In this document: positions 11,101 through 19,725 of the stretch, piece after piece
Numbering within the stretch: position 1 is the stretch's first letter
Layout: each line of letters opens with the position of its first letter
NCBI GenBank assembly: GCA_039111635.1
Contig: JBCAQO010000020.1
Coordinates: 1-64,000, forward strand
Length of the DNA: 64,000 nt
Source of the DNA: Heterobasidion occidentale
Lineage: Eukaryota; Basidiomycota; Agaricomycetes; Russulales; Bondarzewiaceae
Direction: 5' to 3'
Made by a program: the position numbers and the translations under genes
The notes under the pieces: generated by a model
Database searches by the model: none
Seen by the model: only the letters and a program-made list of their open reading frames with translations
Told to the model about the DNA's origin: nothing

Positions 11101-11754
11101 CGAGATGGCTGGTTCAGGATCTTCTTTGACTTCGACTTCTTCGCACAAATGTGCGATTGGCGAGAACCGATTGCTTGTCGGAATAGGCGTTGGCTGGCGT
11201 CTATCCGGGATCTGTTCCAAGAGACGCTGGATCTCCGAAGCTTCCGTGAGCTTCTTTTCCTGGTATTGGTTCCGCTCTGGGGTTCCTTGCATCCTTTCCC
11301 ATAGGGTCTTCTTTGGCTTCTTGTTCCTCCGGTTTGGGCAGTCCCTTGCCCAGTGTCCCGGTTCACTGCAACTAAAACAAATGTCGTTGTCAGTACCTTC
11401 GCGCTTCCTTTTCCTTCCTTGGTATGGCAATAGGATTGGTCTGTAGGCTTCTTGAAAAGCTTCTTCTTCCATTGACTCCGCGTGCTTCCCTGTTTGAGTT
11501 ATTAGATCTTCAAAACGATCTGGTACTCCGTCCTGAAGGACTCGCACGGCGAGTTCTTTCTTGAGTCCTCTCAGGTAGTGTTTCTTCTTGAGTTGATCGT
11601 CCGCTCTGGCTAGGAGGGCGATCGCCCCGAACATCTGCGTGTACTGGACCCAATTTCTGTTTCCCTGGGTGACTCGTAGTAGTCGGTCTGGTACGCTGGG
11701 CAGCTGAAAGGCTTTGTCCGGGGGTTCCGGTTCCGGGGTCTTGGCGGTACTCAT
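5185..11754 (-). CDS. Gag-Pol polyprotein of A2 with chromodomain and long C-terminal extension
   Basis: Encodes Gag-Pol of a chromoviral retrotransposon in one frame of 2189 aa. I chose ATG 11754 (MSTAK) because it is conserved in A1; ATG 11820 is not. Domains in order: C-terminal half of the Gag fold (~20-105), zinc knuckle CFSCSEPGHWARDC (~126-139), protease DSG (~253), linker with SRPWG-type repeats (~506-552), RT with YMDD (~778), RNase H, integrase HHCC (~1185-1226) and DDE residues (D~1256, D~1316, E~1352), chromodomain (~1547-1600). About 590 residues follow: four ~31-residue repeats (~1634-1756) with core GKKLLxxGxT, then an acidic, Ser/Thr/Pro-rich tail. The N-terminal half of the usual Gag domain is missing in both A copies. 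All visible catalytic motifs are intact. Confidence 0.93.
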   Translation of the reverse strand: MSTAKTPEPEPPDKAFQLPSVPDRLLRVTQGNRNWVQYTQMFGAIALLARADDQLKKKHYLRGLKKELAVRVLQDGVPDRFEDLITQTGKHAESMEEEAFQEAYRPILLPYQGRKRKREGTDNDICFSCSEPGHWARDCPNRRNKKPKKTLWERMQGTPERNQYQEKKLTEASEIQRLLEQIPDRRQPTPIPTSNRFSPIAHLCEEVEVKEDPEPAISISLISQIVKTGAPSLRIEVDLIGANRTARTSALIDSGATGNFINRRFVEEHRVATIPTRPIPITHVGGEQLGKPITARANLGVRIHGENHGTHQERTSLFVSDIGKEDVILGTDWLLKHNPEVDWHAYGLHLTRCPPSCLIQGGPVKAKRAFKKKTIFPTLEENRIEAESYQHRDYSVPSQKAGIPRKGRKVGNTTVPHPRTIPKDPGFTTQRLNAHLRARAKQMDAPTWAEEDATEDGGGNPALFSTNLDEDGVYLVRYLEMGALEALELYNDSEEGVDIHRAETQEKSQPWGMREEKSRPRGAREDKENQSRPWGTRKEFRNKSLPRGKREDPLGPEPKKQTKHTNSQRLAEEAAKGKPELSFEEIVPKEYWDYKEVFTGRPKGQLPPERPWDHHIDIKEGMEHSLRPKLYSLSPVEQAELKKFIEENLAKGFIRESKSHIASPFFFVKKKNGKLQPVMDYRRLNEITVKNKYPLPIIQELLDLLKDAEYLSLMDVDTGFNNIKMFEKDIHKAAFLTNLGMYEPLVMYFGLTNSPATFQTMMNSLFKDLIYSGKVAIYMDDILVFTKTMEEHIRIVRKVLQILKDNDLYLQPPKCHFHKNKLTSLGYVISHGHLEMDPVKVEGIAQWPTPTRVKEVQSFLGFCNFYRRFIKDYSKVARPLFELTQKEHAWEWTPGCEEAFQRLRKAFTESPVLIMPDTEQPFRIECDASDFATGAVLSQQAKDGKWHPCAYISKSLAPAERNYPIYNKELLAVVRSFEAWRHYLEGTTHQVDVWTDHKNLEWFRTSQKLNCRQARWSLYLSRFDYKLTHKVGTTNKSDGLSRRPDHKEGVELDNSGEVLLGPEIFDKSAQPNSRIPFTEATNIRSAHLGVTDWIEPLDPQKIFHLRATGRTAVTMIETELRDRIIAGNRKDPWLLEILKQVNKLGPRSLKKGLQEWNEEDGLVLHHGKVYVPSNGELRKDIIKRHHDNRTAGHPGVRGTLASVGQDYTWPGMSNTVQQYVEGCTICQSTKNDTHPTMVPLQPTEIPDRPFGTITMDFITDLLESKGYDSIHVVTDRLTKTTIITPCKKTIDSDGTAKLLLDHTWRRYGLPDKIISDRGTQFASKVAQALLKELGIKSSLSTAYHPQTDGATERMNQELEQYLRAFCSSTQDDWAELIPYAEYAHNSHQHSATKISPFELLHGYQPRAYPAIVGHTNVPTADKRLELLKKAQQEARASLEIAAESMKTQHDRFGVELPPFKKGDQVWLDGKNIHTDHPSEKLRPKRFGPFKILDTIGTVNYRLELPKNWKKIHNVFHASRLTMYKENTTHGPNYRKPPPDLIEGQEEFEVERIIASRRFGRWKTLQYLVKWKGYPESDNSWESADAVKNAKEEVSDFHRKYPLAIRGMKPSIRELQLALDRNQIVELCDRQIRLMKTSAGKKLLDAGLTVKQAETTIQEETSRRKLTQTSAGKKLLGAGLTVKQAETAVQEESIRRKLLVHPIGKKLLAMGATVAHIRASMVDEEYRRKLRKTKLGRRLLATGATLAEIRLGLKKAQPLLPSGQIITHRQGKNLAYDAESLGKNTRMNKRKRAREVKVAPSSSSRTSTYSPGVKHESRKSQKSTWARKNADEQVSNWRYRAVKDLERQMTKGLAWKKDSLRQNADEDYGSEEGSDYTPDPEDMSYQNADEDYMDKGSDHSPDEEEYEDAMDLDSVSGEWRKGPLSTVFEEEEGTDSETSYSLTGLIPSPAPTEQTPPTPYTPYGSGAWRVSVKDIDSDEDTPPRTPSTPDSDGDIQVNSEDEQRKSDVAGELEDLSIKDTPGRLPGGMDIDRLNTHEERPALSIEIPQETDYPTPRSSTMSSASADEAPWRTTPTSELLWKDVESNLGRLTINSDTMNTEDDLGRSPIAELEPEICRREQRWQEIQTQQIGQAGPNEAGPILESPTPGISPLSLDHPLLAPPPLLDSKWYNNPELYKPLNLSYRPPKENA

Positions 11755-12064
11755 CTTCGCTGGCTGGGCGAAGGTTGGAGTAGTGGGGTGTGATCCTGAT
11801 AGAGATGGGGAACGTAGCATATCCGTCTCTTTCAAGTCGGTATCGGTATGGGGGTTGGTGGAGTAGCGGTCTGAACAAACTGTCGGTGATTTGGTTAAGC
11901 GCACTGCTAATGACCTCGGGTGGTTCTGCTACAAGGGTGATGGAGAGGGTATGTGTTCGGCGCAAATCGCCTTCATGTAGTTGGAAGGTGATGACGCCGA
12001 TGATCTCGGTATTCGGAGAGGGTAGTCCGTCCAGAGTGAGGCAGGGGCAGGTGAGCTCGTTCAA
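11510..12064 (-). CDS. Leader ORF of A2 (YEATS-like), overlapping gag
   Basis: Same leader frame as at 2760-3102; it opens after TAA at the LTR edge, lacks ATG, and runs into gag by about 245 nt in the frame one base ahead. Coding constraint is seen only up to about the gag ATG; beyond it the Gag frame is the conserved one. A +1 shift or a splice from the LTR would join them. Motifs VITFQLHE (~25-32) and PPYRYRLERDGYATFPI (~70-86) match the YEATS pattern of a LHE/LHP strand followed by PP[YF]-x-GY/W-x-x-F, but with about 28 extra residues between them. Capture of a host gene segment is possible. Confidence 0.45.
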   Translation of the reverse strand: MNELTCPCLTLDGLPSPNTEIIGVITFQLHEGDLRRTHTLSITLVAEPPEVISSALNQITDSLFRPLLHQPPYRYRLERDGYATFPISIRITPHYSNLRPASEDEYRQDPGTGTPGQSLSAAQRTRPTTTSHPGKQKLGPVHADVRGDRPPSQSGRSTQEETLPERTQERTRRASPSGRSTRSF

Positions 12065-12065
12065 G

Positions 12066-12874
12066 TGTTAAGACCCGGTCTTCGCACGTGATGTGCCAGG
12101 AGGCTCCTGAGTCACTGAGGGACGTGCCAAATCCAAGTGCGTCCGATGAAAGCACCAGCGGCTAACTGTATGCGCAATTCGGAATGCACGAGGGATTCGT
12201 GATGGTATCGTGTCTCCAAGAAAGCACAAAGGTTTTCCCACAGATGTGAGGGTACAACCTGATGCGGTCCTGGATGACAGTAGATATGCTGCCACTAAAG
12301 TTGAGATAGAATACTGCTAGTCCTGTATAGAACTCAGCCCAGTATTGAGATGACGACTGAGTGGTTGAGGATGATGATAGAGAGAAGCGCAGGGCAAGTC
12401 AAACGATGCTCAAGCAGATGTTCTATTGACAATCAATAATCTGGCCTACTGGCAAAGACTATGATGTAGCAGAGGTATGGCTAGTACCAAAGGTCAAGAG
12501 TAAGAACAGGTGGGGAGTAACAAAGGTGAACGAGCTGACGAGACAGGTCTCTGGCTCGTTCTATATATACGCGATCTGCTTTAGGGCAAGATCTACAGAA
12601 GGTCTGTGCTTAAGGCACCGAGGCAAATAGAAGTAAACGATCAACGATCGAAATGATGTAATCTATGATGCGATCAGAGAAGCATGATGCAATCAATGAT
12701 GTCAGTGATGTAACTGATCGTTAATCCAGGAACGAAGATAAGATAAGATAACTCAATGTCTGTTGGTGAAGTCAAGGGGTCGGTCACCGGGTATAAGTCA
12801 TATCCGTTGGTCATAGACCGCATGTCATATGATCAGGTGATCATATCTCATGTGTTATGAGCCAGCTCTTAACA
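12066..12874 (-). repeat. 5' LTR of A2
   Basis: 809-bp LTR matching 3977-4786. Single-base indels break the LTR ORF here. TATATATAG lies at 12561-12569 on the minus strand. Confidence 0.94.
12561..12570 (-). promoter_or_regulatory. TATA box in the A2 5' LTR
   Basis: GTATATATAG on the minus strand, the only good TATA match in the LTR and placed to drive the element. The LTR ORF and leader ORF lie downstream of it. No ATG is visible between this box and the LTR ORF. Confidence 0.55.
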
Positions 12875-12955
12875 CAAACTGTATCACCCGATACTCAATG
12901 GTGAGACTCTGACTTGACTTAGACTCAATGCTTGGGTACTGAAACTGAGTGTATA

Positions 12956-15955
12956 GGCACACCCGTTGACGAGCATGGGAATGACCTACCCCTCCAATCA
13001 CCACCGCCCCCTTATGTGCCCGCAGCGCCCACAGACCATGACGACTGGTCACCATTTAACAGTCGCCCTCAGTTCGAAATGGCTGACTTCCTCTATCGAA
13101 GGGACAAAATGCCTGCAAAGCGGATCAATAAGCTGCTCGGTCTGTTGGCAGCTCTGAAAACCAAGCCGGACGACCCTGATCCACCCTTCAGTAATCATGG
13201 CAACATGTACGACACGATCGACTCTATCAGCCATGGCGAGGTGCCATGGCAGTCTTTTTCTCTTAATTACAATGGACCTCGGCCCAATGCCGAGGTCCCA
13301 CCGTGGATGGATGGCGAGTACGACGTGTGGTTCAGAGATCCCCGGCTGATACTCTGCAACCAACTGGCCAACCCCGCATTTTCTGGTGAGATCAACTACG
13401 CGCTGATTCAAGATTTCAATGATGAAGGAAAGCAGACATGGACTGACTTCATGTCGGGTAATTGGGCCTGGCGTCAAGCTGTACGTTATTGTATCTTTTA
13501 TTTTGATGTCACTGACGGACTGTTACTCACAGGATAAGATTGCAATTGATTTGGAGACGCACGGATCGATGTTCGTTCCAATTATCCTAGGTTCCGACAA
13601 GACCACTGTGTCTGTTGCAACAGGTCAAAACGAGTACCATCCATTGTACATCTCTAATGGTAATGTACACAATAATGTTCGGAGAGCGCACCGCAACGCT
13701 GTCACTCTCGTTGGATTTTTATCCATTCCTAAGAGTAAGTTTTAAAGTATTTTACAGGCATTTGACTTACTCATACTCCCTCCGAGCTAGCCGACAGACA
13801 GTTCAGCGGCGATGCAGCGTTCCGGAAATTCCGCAGGCAATTGTATCATATTTCACTTGCCCACATACTCGAGGTAACGCGATGCGCCGATGGGCACCTG
13901 CGGCACGACATCTATGGATTAGGTCCATATATAGCCGACTATCCAGAGCAGGTAATGCTTGCATGCATTGTGCAAGACTGGTGTCTGCGGTATGTCTCGC
14001 AGTCTTGCAATGTGCATCACAGTGGCATTTTCGACATGTATATTCTAGATGTTTGGCACCGGCCAAGGACCTTGATAGCGGAGGCCATTCACGCTCGCAT
14101 GCACACACACGGTTGCTCATGGATTTGTATGGTGCAAAACCCTTGTGGGATCATTACGGAGTCATCGACAATATACTGGTATGTGTTGTGTCATCTTTCA
14201 GCTTCCAACATCACTGATCAATTACGCAGCCATTTACAGCTCAGTTTCCTCGTGCCGACATCCACGAGCTCTTGTCATTCGACATCCTCCATCAAGTCAT
14301 CAAAGGCACATTCAAGGACCATCTTGTCACATGGGTTGAAGACTATCTACACACCGTGCATAGCAAAAAGGATGCTCGTGCGATAATGGCTGATATCGAC
14401 CGTCGGTATGTAACTATAAATTTATTCTCGGACTTCTGCTCACTAAGACATTCATTATAGTATTGCGGCCGCTCCATCATTCCCTGGCTTACGACGCTTT
14501 AAGCAGGGGCGAGAATTCAAGCAGTGGACGGGCAATGACTCGAAGGCCCTTATGAAGGTGTGTATTGTATCTTGCATTGTTACATTCTACCAAACTGACT
14601 AAGCGACACTCAGATTTACCTCTCAGCCATTGTAGGCCATGTGCTGCCACGTATGGTTCGCGCGATCAGCACGTTTATGGATTTTTGTTATCTTGTACGG
14701 CGGTCCACTCTCGACGAAGCCACTCTCGCAGCAATGAATGACGCTCTCACACGGTTCCATGCCGATTGTGAGATTTTTGTGGAGACAGGCATCCGACCAT
14801 CAGGATTTTCCCTCCCACGTCAGCATTCCCTGACACATTATCGTCAGCTAGTCCACGACTTTGGTGCACCCAATGGGTTATGCTCCTCCATAACGGAGTC
14901 GAAGCACATCAAGGCTGTCAAGGAGCCATGGCGCCGCTCAAGCCGGTTCAATGCTCTAGGCCAAATGTTACTCACCAATCAACAACAGGATAAGCTCGCA
15001 GCAGCGCGCGTCAATTTTGATGCACGTGATATGCTCATTGGACCATGCTTGTCCATCTTTGTTCAGGTCATCCAACCCCGTGTCCATACATTCCTCCCAA
15101 AATCAGACTCCTCTCCACTGTTGCCATCCGAGGATGATGACGAGTCTGACAAAGACCCAAGTGACGATGACGCTGAGGCACTCGATGGACCGAGAGTTGA
15201 AGCATCAATAAAACTGGCGACAAGAGCAGGTATAGAAGCATCATTATATACTGCCATGGCATGCCGCTAATCACATTCTATTTCTAGCAAGCGGGTATCC
15301 ACGAGGAGTGCGAAGTCTGGGCAAATACCTCAATCTTCCCGCTCAGCATCTTTCGGACCTCATCCGGCGATTCTTGCATGACCAACTCAACCCCCAGGCC
15401 CTGATCCCTGCCTCCGACGTCAACATCACCCAGTGCCCGACCTTCGACAGTCATGTTTATGTTGTTCATTCAGCACAGGCAACTTTTTACTTGCCCAGTG
15501 ACATGTCTGGCCTTCATGGCATGTATCAACATCAGATCCACTCCATTCCGAGCTGGCGTCACAAAGCAGCGCGGAGGGACTGTGTCTTTGCCGAGAGAGA
15601 TCCGACAAAGCCCGGAATGCGGGGCTTGTATGTTGCTCAAGTCCTTCTTTTTTTCTCTTTCACGTTTCGTGGAGTGCTTTACCCCTGCACACTAGTCCAA
15701 TGGTTCTTGCCCGTCGGTGACGAGCCTTGTGATCAGACAGGTATGTGGATAGTGGAGCCGGAGGTTGATGGCCACGGGGCATGGACAGCATCTATCATAC
15801 ACTGCAATTCTATCATGCGTGCAGCACATCTAATAGGTGTCTATGGGGAGGAGTTCCTTCCCAGTGACTTCAAACACACCTACTCACTCTCGGCCTTCAA
15901 GGCATACTATGTTAATAAGTTCTCGGATCATAATGCTAACGAAATCGCATTTTGA
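12956..15955 (+). pseudogene. Plavaka-type DNA transposase, 5' truncated
   Basis: Plavaka transposases belong to a CACTA-related group expanded in Agaricomycetes. Exons inferred from GT-AG signals and frame: 12956-13480, 13533-13734, 13791-13989, 14049-14178, 14230-14405, 14461-14557, 14614-15229, 15288-15955. Recognisable blocks in order: WSPFNSRPQFEMADFLYRR, PPWMDGEYDVWFRDPRL, GSDKTTVSVATGQNEYHPLY, NVHNNVRRAHRNAV, IYGLGPYIADYPEQ, LLSFDILHQVIKGTFKDHL, PNGLCSSITESKHIKAVKEP, and the C-terminal AYYVNKFSDHNANEIAF then TGA. Spliced, the frame stays open. The N-terminal zinc-finger exon expected upstream is absent and the A2 LTR begins 82 bases away, so truncation by element insertion or rearrangement is likely. 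Confidence 0.85.
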
Positions 15956-16351
15956 AGTAATTACATGAGTGATACAGCCTCTCAAAATCAGCGGAGAGTG
16001 TGGGAGTGGCGGCGGAAGCCGATCTTCAAGTTGCACATTGTTCTTCAACCATGACAGCCTCGACACGACGCACGTGCATGACTACATCCCTCCTAGCGAC
16101 TCAAGGGGCATCTTAGTTTGTTCATCGTCCACACGCTTTCGTATTCTACTCGTCTCGGTGTCTGCAAGGCTAGCGACAAGGGCTGTCTCTCAACTCAGAA
16201 GGAGTAGAAGGACCTCGAGCGGATGGTCAACAATAGTGTTGAGGGGAACGGTGATGTCCTCTTCTTCACCTCGTCCACCGTCTCCTGCACCTCACACGAC
16301 GAGACACTCACTGTAGGACTTCCATCTCCGTAGCACCGATAACCAACAGTG
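15956..16351. other. No gene recognised downstream of Plavaka
   Basis: Only short chance ORFs. It may include the 3' terminus of the Plavaka element; I could not find a matching terminal inverted repeat. Confidence 0.5.
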
Positions 16352-16985
16352 CTAGTCAAGCGTGCGTGAATGATGTGAGGCCCCTGTGCGCCGTCGCAGT
16401 CCGCGCTCCTGCCCCAGCCCCTGCCCCAGCCCCTTGTCCCAGTGACGTTGCCAAACAAGAGTCGGCGCGATGGCGTCAAAGCCAGGATGGTTCGGCGGGA
16501 GCGCGCGCGGCAGCACGTTGTCACCCTCGTCCTTGTCGCCCTCGCCACAGTGGTCGTCAAGCAGGAGCTTTATGCTCTGCACCTGGCCCATGTGGTCCGT
16601 GAGCTGACGCACTCACGACCACAGCGCAAGGTCCCACAGCCGGATCGTGCCGTTGTCCGATGCGGAGAACAGCATCTTGCCGGAGTCGATGTGGCTCGCG
16701 TGCGCCACGTCCGACGGCGGCAGTGGCGAGTGCGCGTGGTCAAACGCGGGCACGCAGCACGATGCGCTGGCGGACGACAACGCGGAGCGCTGCTGCGCAT
16801 CCCACAGCTGCACGGCGTTGACCCAGTTGCGGTGCCCGCGGAGCGTGAAGCACTCACCGTTGCGGGAGCTCCAGACCTTGACGGTCGCGTGGACCGAGCC
16901 GGTTGGGAGCACATTTGAGTCGAAGTGGAGGCACACGACGCTCGCGGCGTTGACGATGATGCAGCTTTGAAGCTGTGCCGGGTCA
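16352..16985 (-). pseudogene. WD40-repeat protein fragment, MET30/SCON-2-like
   Basis: The minus strand encodes WD40 blades from an F-box/WD40 type protein: ATVKVWSSRNGECFTLRGH, WVNAVQLWDAQ, DNGTIRLWDLALW and VRQLTDHMGQVQSIKLLLDD. In MET30/SCON-2 proteins these blades recognise substrates of an SCF ubiquitin ligase. Two frames are needed: 16613-16936 and 16352-16612. There is no start, no F-box and too few blades, so this is a displaced gene fragment. GC content is higher than in the flanking transposon sequence, as expected for a host coding fragment. Confidence 0.7.
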
Positions 16986-16989
16986 TGGG

Positions 16990-17427
16990 CACGGCAGGGG
17001 GTCCGTCATGTCTGTATCATCTTATTCATATGTTGTTACTTGGTGTACTTGCAGTAATCATAACCTCTGGTGGTTCTTGCTCGGTTGGCTTGTTGTGGTC
17101 GGAATCTCTGACAACCCTTACTGAGATAATCTACAAGTACATAGACCTTTTACAAGTTATAAAGACTTGAAATCACTTATATCGGATATCTAAGGGGACT
17201 GTACTTGTGCAAGTGCTATCAGTGCCGCTAAGCTCTCAAAGTTAGTCAAGCTTTTTTGCTTGTTTACTGATGTGTCATAAAAAACATGTTCGGACTATTA
17301 GTCTTGTGGAGTCGAGGCTATTAGCCCCAGGGTTCCAACTCTATCCGTAGCCTTCTCTGTCTTTCATTTAAATAGACCTGCAGTTTGCTCAGTTCCAGTG
17401 CTGTGGGGTGTGCCCCGGCACCGTGCT
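16990..17427. other. Intergenic, no gene seen
   Basis: AT-richer sequence without a convincing ORF. The last five bases (GTGCT, 17423-17427) are the left target-site duplication of B1. Confidence 0.6.
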
Positions 17428-17983
17428 TGTTACAAGCTGCTTGTTCGATTACCCAAGAGCAACAGGTTCTTCCCTAGGTCGCACAATGGACTGAGTGGTG
17501 GACGAGGTCTTGACTGTATCAGACAATGATACAGGGAAGGATAATGATGATTCTTCTGTAAGAAGACAGCAGGGAACGAAGGTCCACAGTAGGAAGACTG
17601 TGGGTAACAAGGGTAGCAGTAGGAAGACTGCTACTGAATGAGGAGAATAGACTGAAGATCCTCAGCCTATTCTATGGGCCTTATATACTATATAGGGTAT
17701 AGGGTAAGAGTTCGTATGCTTCTCCGGGTACCCATCCCAGGAGAGCTGTGGTCGCCGTCTTTCCCAGCCGGTGCCTACTCTTGTACTTCTCCAGTCGCAC
17801 CAATCCATCCTGGTGCAACGAGGTGCTTACCCATAAGCCCTAAGCCCATGGCATGTGAATGCCTGTCTTATCAATCCGCTGTACCTATGACCCTTCCCAT
17901 ATATCCTCTACCGATGTCTTGAAGAACCATCGGTTCAGTCGGATCATAAAGACATGCCAAATACCTTGATGTACGCTCCGTAG
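17428..17983 (-). repeat. Left LTR of B1, first segment
   Basis: Starts TGTTAC and continues at 25689-25765 after element C. The first ~135 bases differ from the right LTR at about 17-18 positions, while the remaining ~420 bases here and the 77 bases at 25689-25765 are identical to it. Confidence 0.95.
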
Positions 17984-18322
17984 TGTCACGAACAACTGTT
18001 CGAGACGAGAGTTTCCTAGTCCACAAATTGATACTAATATTGAAAGGATGATGATAAGAGTGATGGATGCAAAGAGGTGGAGCTGATCAGACCGATGCTC
18101 GAGAATCAGGGAAGACTGGTGAACAGCAGTTCCTCGATTGGACAAAGGCGGATAGCCTAAGGCTCTCCTACTGCGCGCAGTCGCTATAAATACATACAGG
18201 TGAGAGCACGGACCAAGTAACTATGGATCAGGAGCGCGAGGTATAGTCGGGAGAAAGGTCCTATGTGTCCTTATACGGATCGTGGGAAAGGTAGGAAAAG
18301 ATATAGTAAGTGTTTCATAACA
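17984..18322 (-). repeat. 3' LTR of element C
   Basis: 339 bp, ends TGTCACG and ATAACA on the plus strand. Four of its six differences from the other LTR are CG versus TG. Confidence 0.95.
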
Positions 18323-18338
18323 TCACCCCCCCCTTCTA
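18323..18338 (-). other. Polypurine tract of element C
   Basis: Minus strand TAGAAGGGGGGGGTGA directly abuts the 3' LTR. Confidence 0.8.
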
Positions 18339-18644
18339 GGCCGTCAGTGCCAGAGACGGTAGGTGAAAGAGTCCAGGAAAAACATAAGCAATGCATATGG
18401 AGTCCATCACAAACATAGGGGAATAATACTTAGGGCACCAGCTCTTGTTGCCCACTGCCAAGCCATGGCGCGATAGCTCTTGAGTACGGACGCCATGATA
18501 CCTCACCTCGTTAGAACCACGCGGGTACTGCGTCCTTGAGCCGAGTCCCTCTTCTCATCGTGGCAGTGAGTACCGGCCCAACGGATTCGAACCGTCGTCT
18601 TCCCCGGCAGTTTAACGTCATACCGGACGGTGACTTGTGTCCTT

Positions 18645-19637
18645 TCAGAGGGTGCGGCGGTGGTTAACGAGGGGGAGCGTGTCGGAGTCGCTAGAGTCGT
18701 ATTCAATAACGGGGGGTCGAGTGCGCGAGGGTGGGTGTCGGAGTCCGAAGGTCAGGGGTACGGCCTGAAAACGAGGGGAAGGACGTGTGAACCTGTAGAC
18801 CCCTCGGTCGGGGCCGGTGGGATAAGTCCCCGGCATCGGGCGTATCGGACCTCCATTTGAAGCCGAAGACGAGGCACGAGATACCACAGCCGTGGACGGC
18901 ATATAGTATTCGTTGGTAGGAGTGGGGTCATTGGTGGGATGAAACGTGTCGTGGAGGGGTTCGGAGCAATTGAGTCCCATGAGCCTCCTTTCGCCGACGT
19001 TGATGCGGGCGATGAGGGTTCCCTCTCGAATCTGTAGGGCTCTCTGCGCATGCTGTACGAACACCCTTTCTTCTTCTAGAATCTCCAACGCCCTTTGTAT
19101 GTCCGGTCGCGTGGGTCCTGACACGAACTCCGTGCTTGGTGATCCTTCTATAAGCCCCATGAGGTATGCAACGGGGGCGGTTAGATAGGATTCCCTATCA
19201 GGGAATATGACTCCGTCGTTCTCTTTGCGGATCAAGGGCGGTGGGGAAGGAGTGTGAGGGGGCGAAGGCATGGGCGGTGTCGTGATATCTATCACCCGTG
19301 GGGGAGAATGCGCGATGGTTTCTTCTTCCGCTATCGCTCTGCCTAGTCTCGCTGCTTCGTCTAGCAGTGCTTGGTATCTCCTATCAATCTCCTCTTGTTC
19401 AACTCTCCCTTCTCTGATGCTCGCCACTATGTGTCCGCCACCCATCCCCGTTCGACTCTCGAATCGATCTATTTCGGACTGAGTCGGGGATCGCTCGGGG
19501 GAGGGGGTGGTTTGGACGGATTTGTCAACAAGAGTGTCGTTAGCAGAGGTGATAGAAAGGGTTCGGTCGTAAGACATGTGGGATGGAGGGAAGGTTGCTG
19601 CAGAGAGAGTGGAGCTGTCGGAGTGATGATGGGACAT
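18645..19637 (-). CDS. ORF3 of element C, coiled-coil and Pro-rich protein of unknown function
   Basis: An intact 330-aa frame downstream of the chromodomain, starting 89 bases after the pol stop at ATG 19637. No signal peptide or membrane segment, so it does not look like an Env protein. N-terminal Ser/Thr-rich part contains DKSVQTT (~38-44), which fits the LC8 dynein light-chain binding pattern. Helical, charged segments follow around residues 70-105 and 185-225, separated by a Pro-rich stretch, with a disordered basic C-terminus. A TATAAAAA lies just upstream. No homologue is recognised. The region is the only fully open frame in this element. Confidence 0.7.
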   Translation of the reverse strand: MSHHHSDSSTLSAATFPPSHMSYDRTLSITSANDTLVDKSVQTTPSPERSPTQSEIDRFESRTGMGGGHIVASIREGRVEQEEIDRRYQALLDEAARLGRAIAEEETIAHSPPRVIDITTPPMPSPPHTPSPPPLIRKENDGVIFPDRESYLTAPVAYLMGLIEGSPSTEFVSGPTRPDIQRALEILEEERVFVQHAQRALQIREGTLIARINVGERRLMGLNCSEPLHDTFHPTNDPTPTNEYYMPSTAVVSRASSSASNGGPIRPMPGTYPTGPDRGVYRFTRPSPRFQAVPLTFGLRHPPSRTRPPVIEYDSSDSDTLPLVNHRRTL

Positions 19638-19654
19638 GGAGGATCGAGTTGGAG

Positions 19655-19662
19655 TTTTTATA
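19655..19662 (-). promoter_or_regulatory. TATA-like box before ORF3 of element C
   Basis: TATAAAAA on the minus strand 18-25 bases before the ORF3 ATG. It is close to the ATG for a classical TATA, so transcription might begin at or after the first ATG; a second in-frame ATG follows 20 codons later. Confidence 0.35.
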
Positions 19663-19725
19663 CGTTTCTAGGTTTGTTTGTCCAATGTTTGCAAGGTCCG
19701 TCTTCAAGGGTACGCTGTCAGGGTG

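Larger units (their letters stand above)
3977..12874 (-). mobile_element. Ty3/gypsy chromoviral retrotransposon family A, copy A2 (complete, both LTRs)
   Basis: 8.9-kb minus-strand element: 3' LTR 3977-4786, PPT, gag-pol with a long C-terminal extension, leader ORF, 5' LTR 12066-12874. The LTRs differ by roughly 15-20 changes, mostly in one half, so insertion is not very recent. Gag-pol is still a single open frame, making this the best preserved element here. No target-site duplication is visible. I could not identify a tRNA primer-binding site next to the 5' LTR. Confidence 0.95.

Noticed and set aside
16366..16970. Plus-strand ORFs rich in Ala/Arg
   Set aside because: GC-rich shadows of the WD40 fragment on the minus strand.
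18645..19637. Env protein in element C
   Set aside because: No signal peptide, membrane segment or cysteine pattern.
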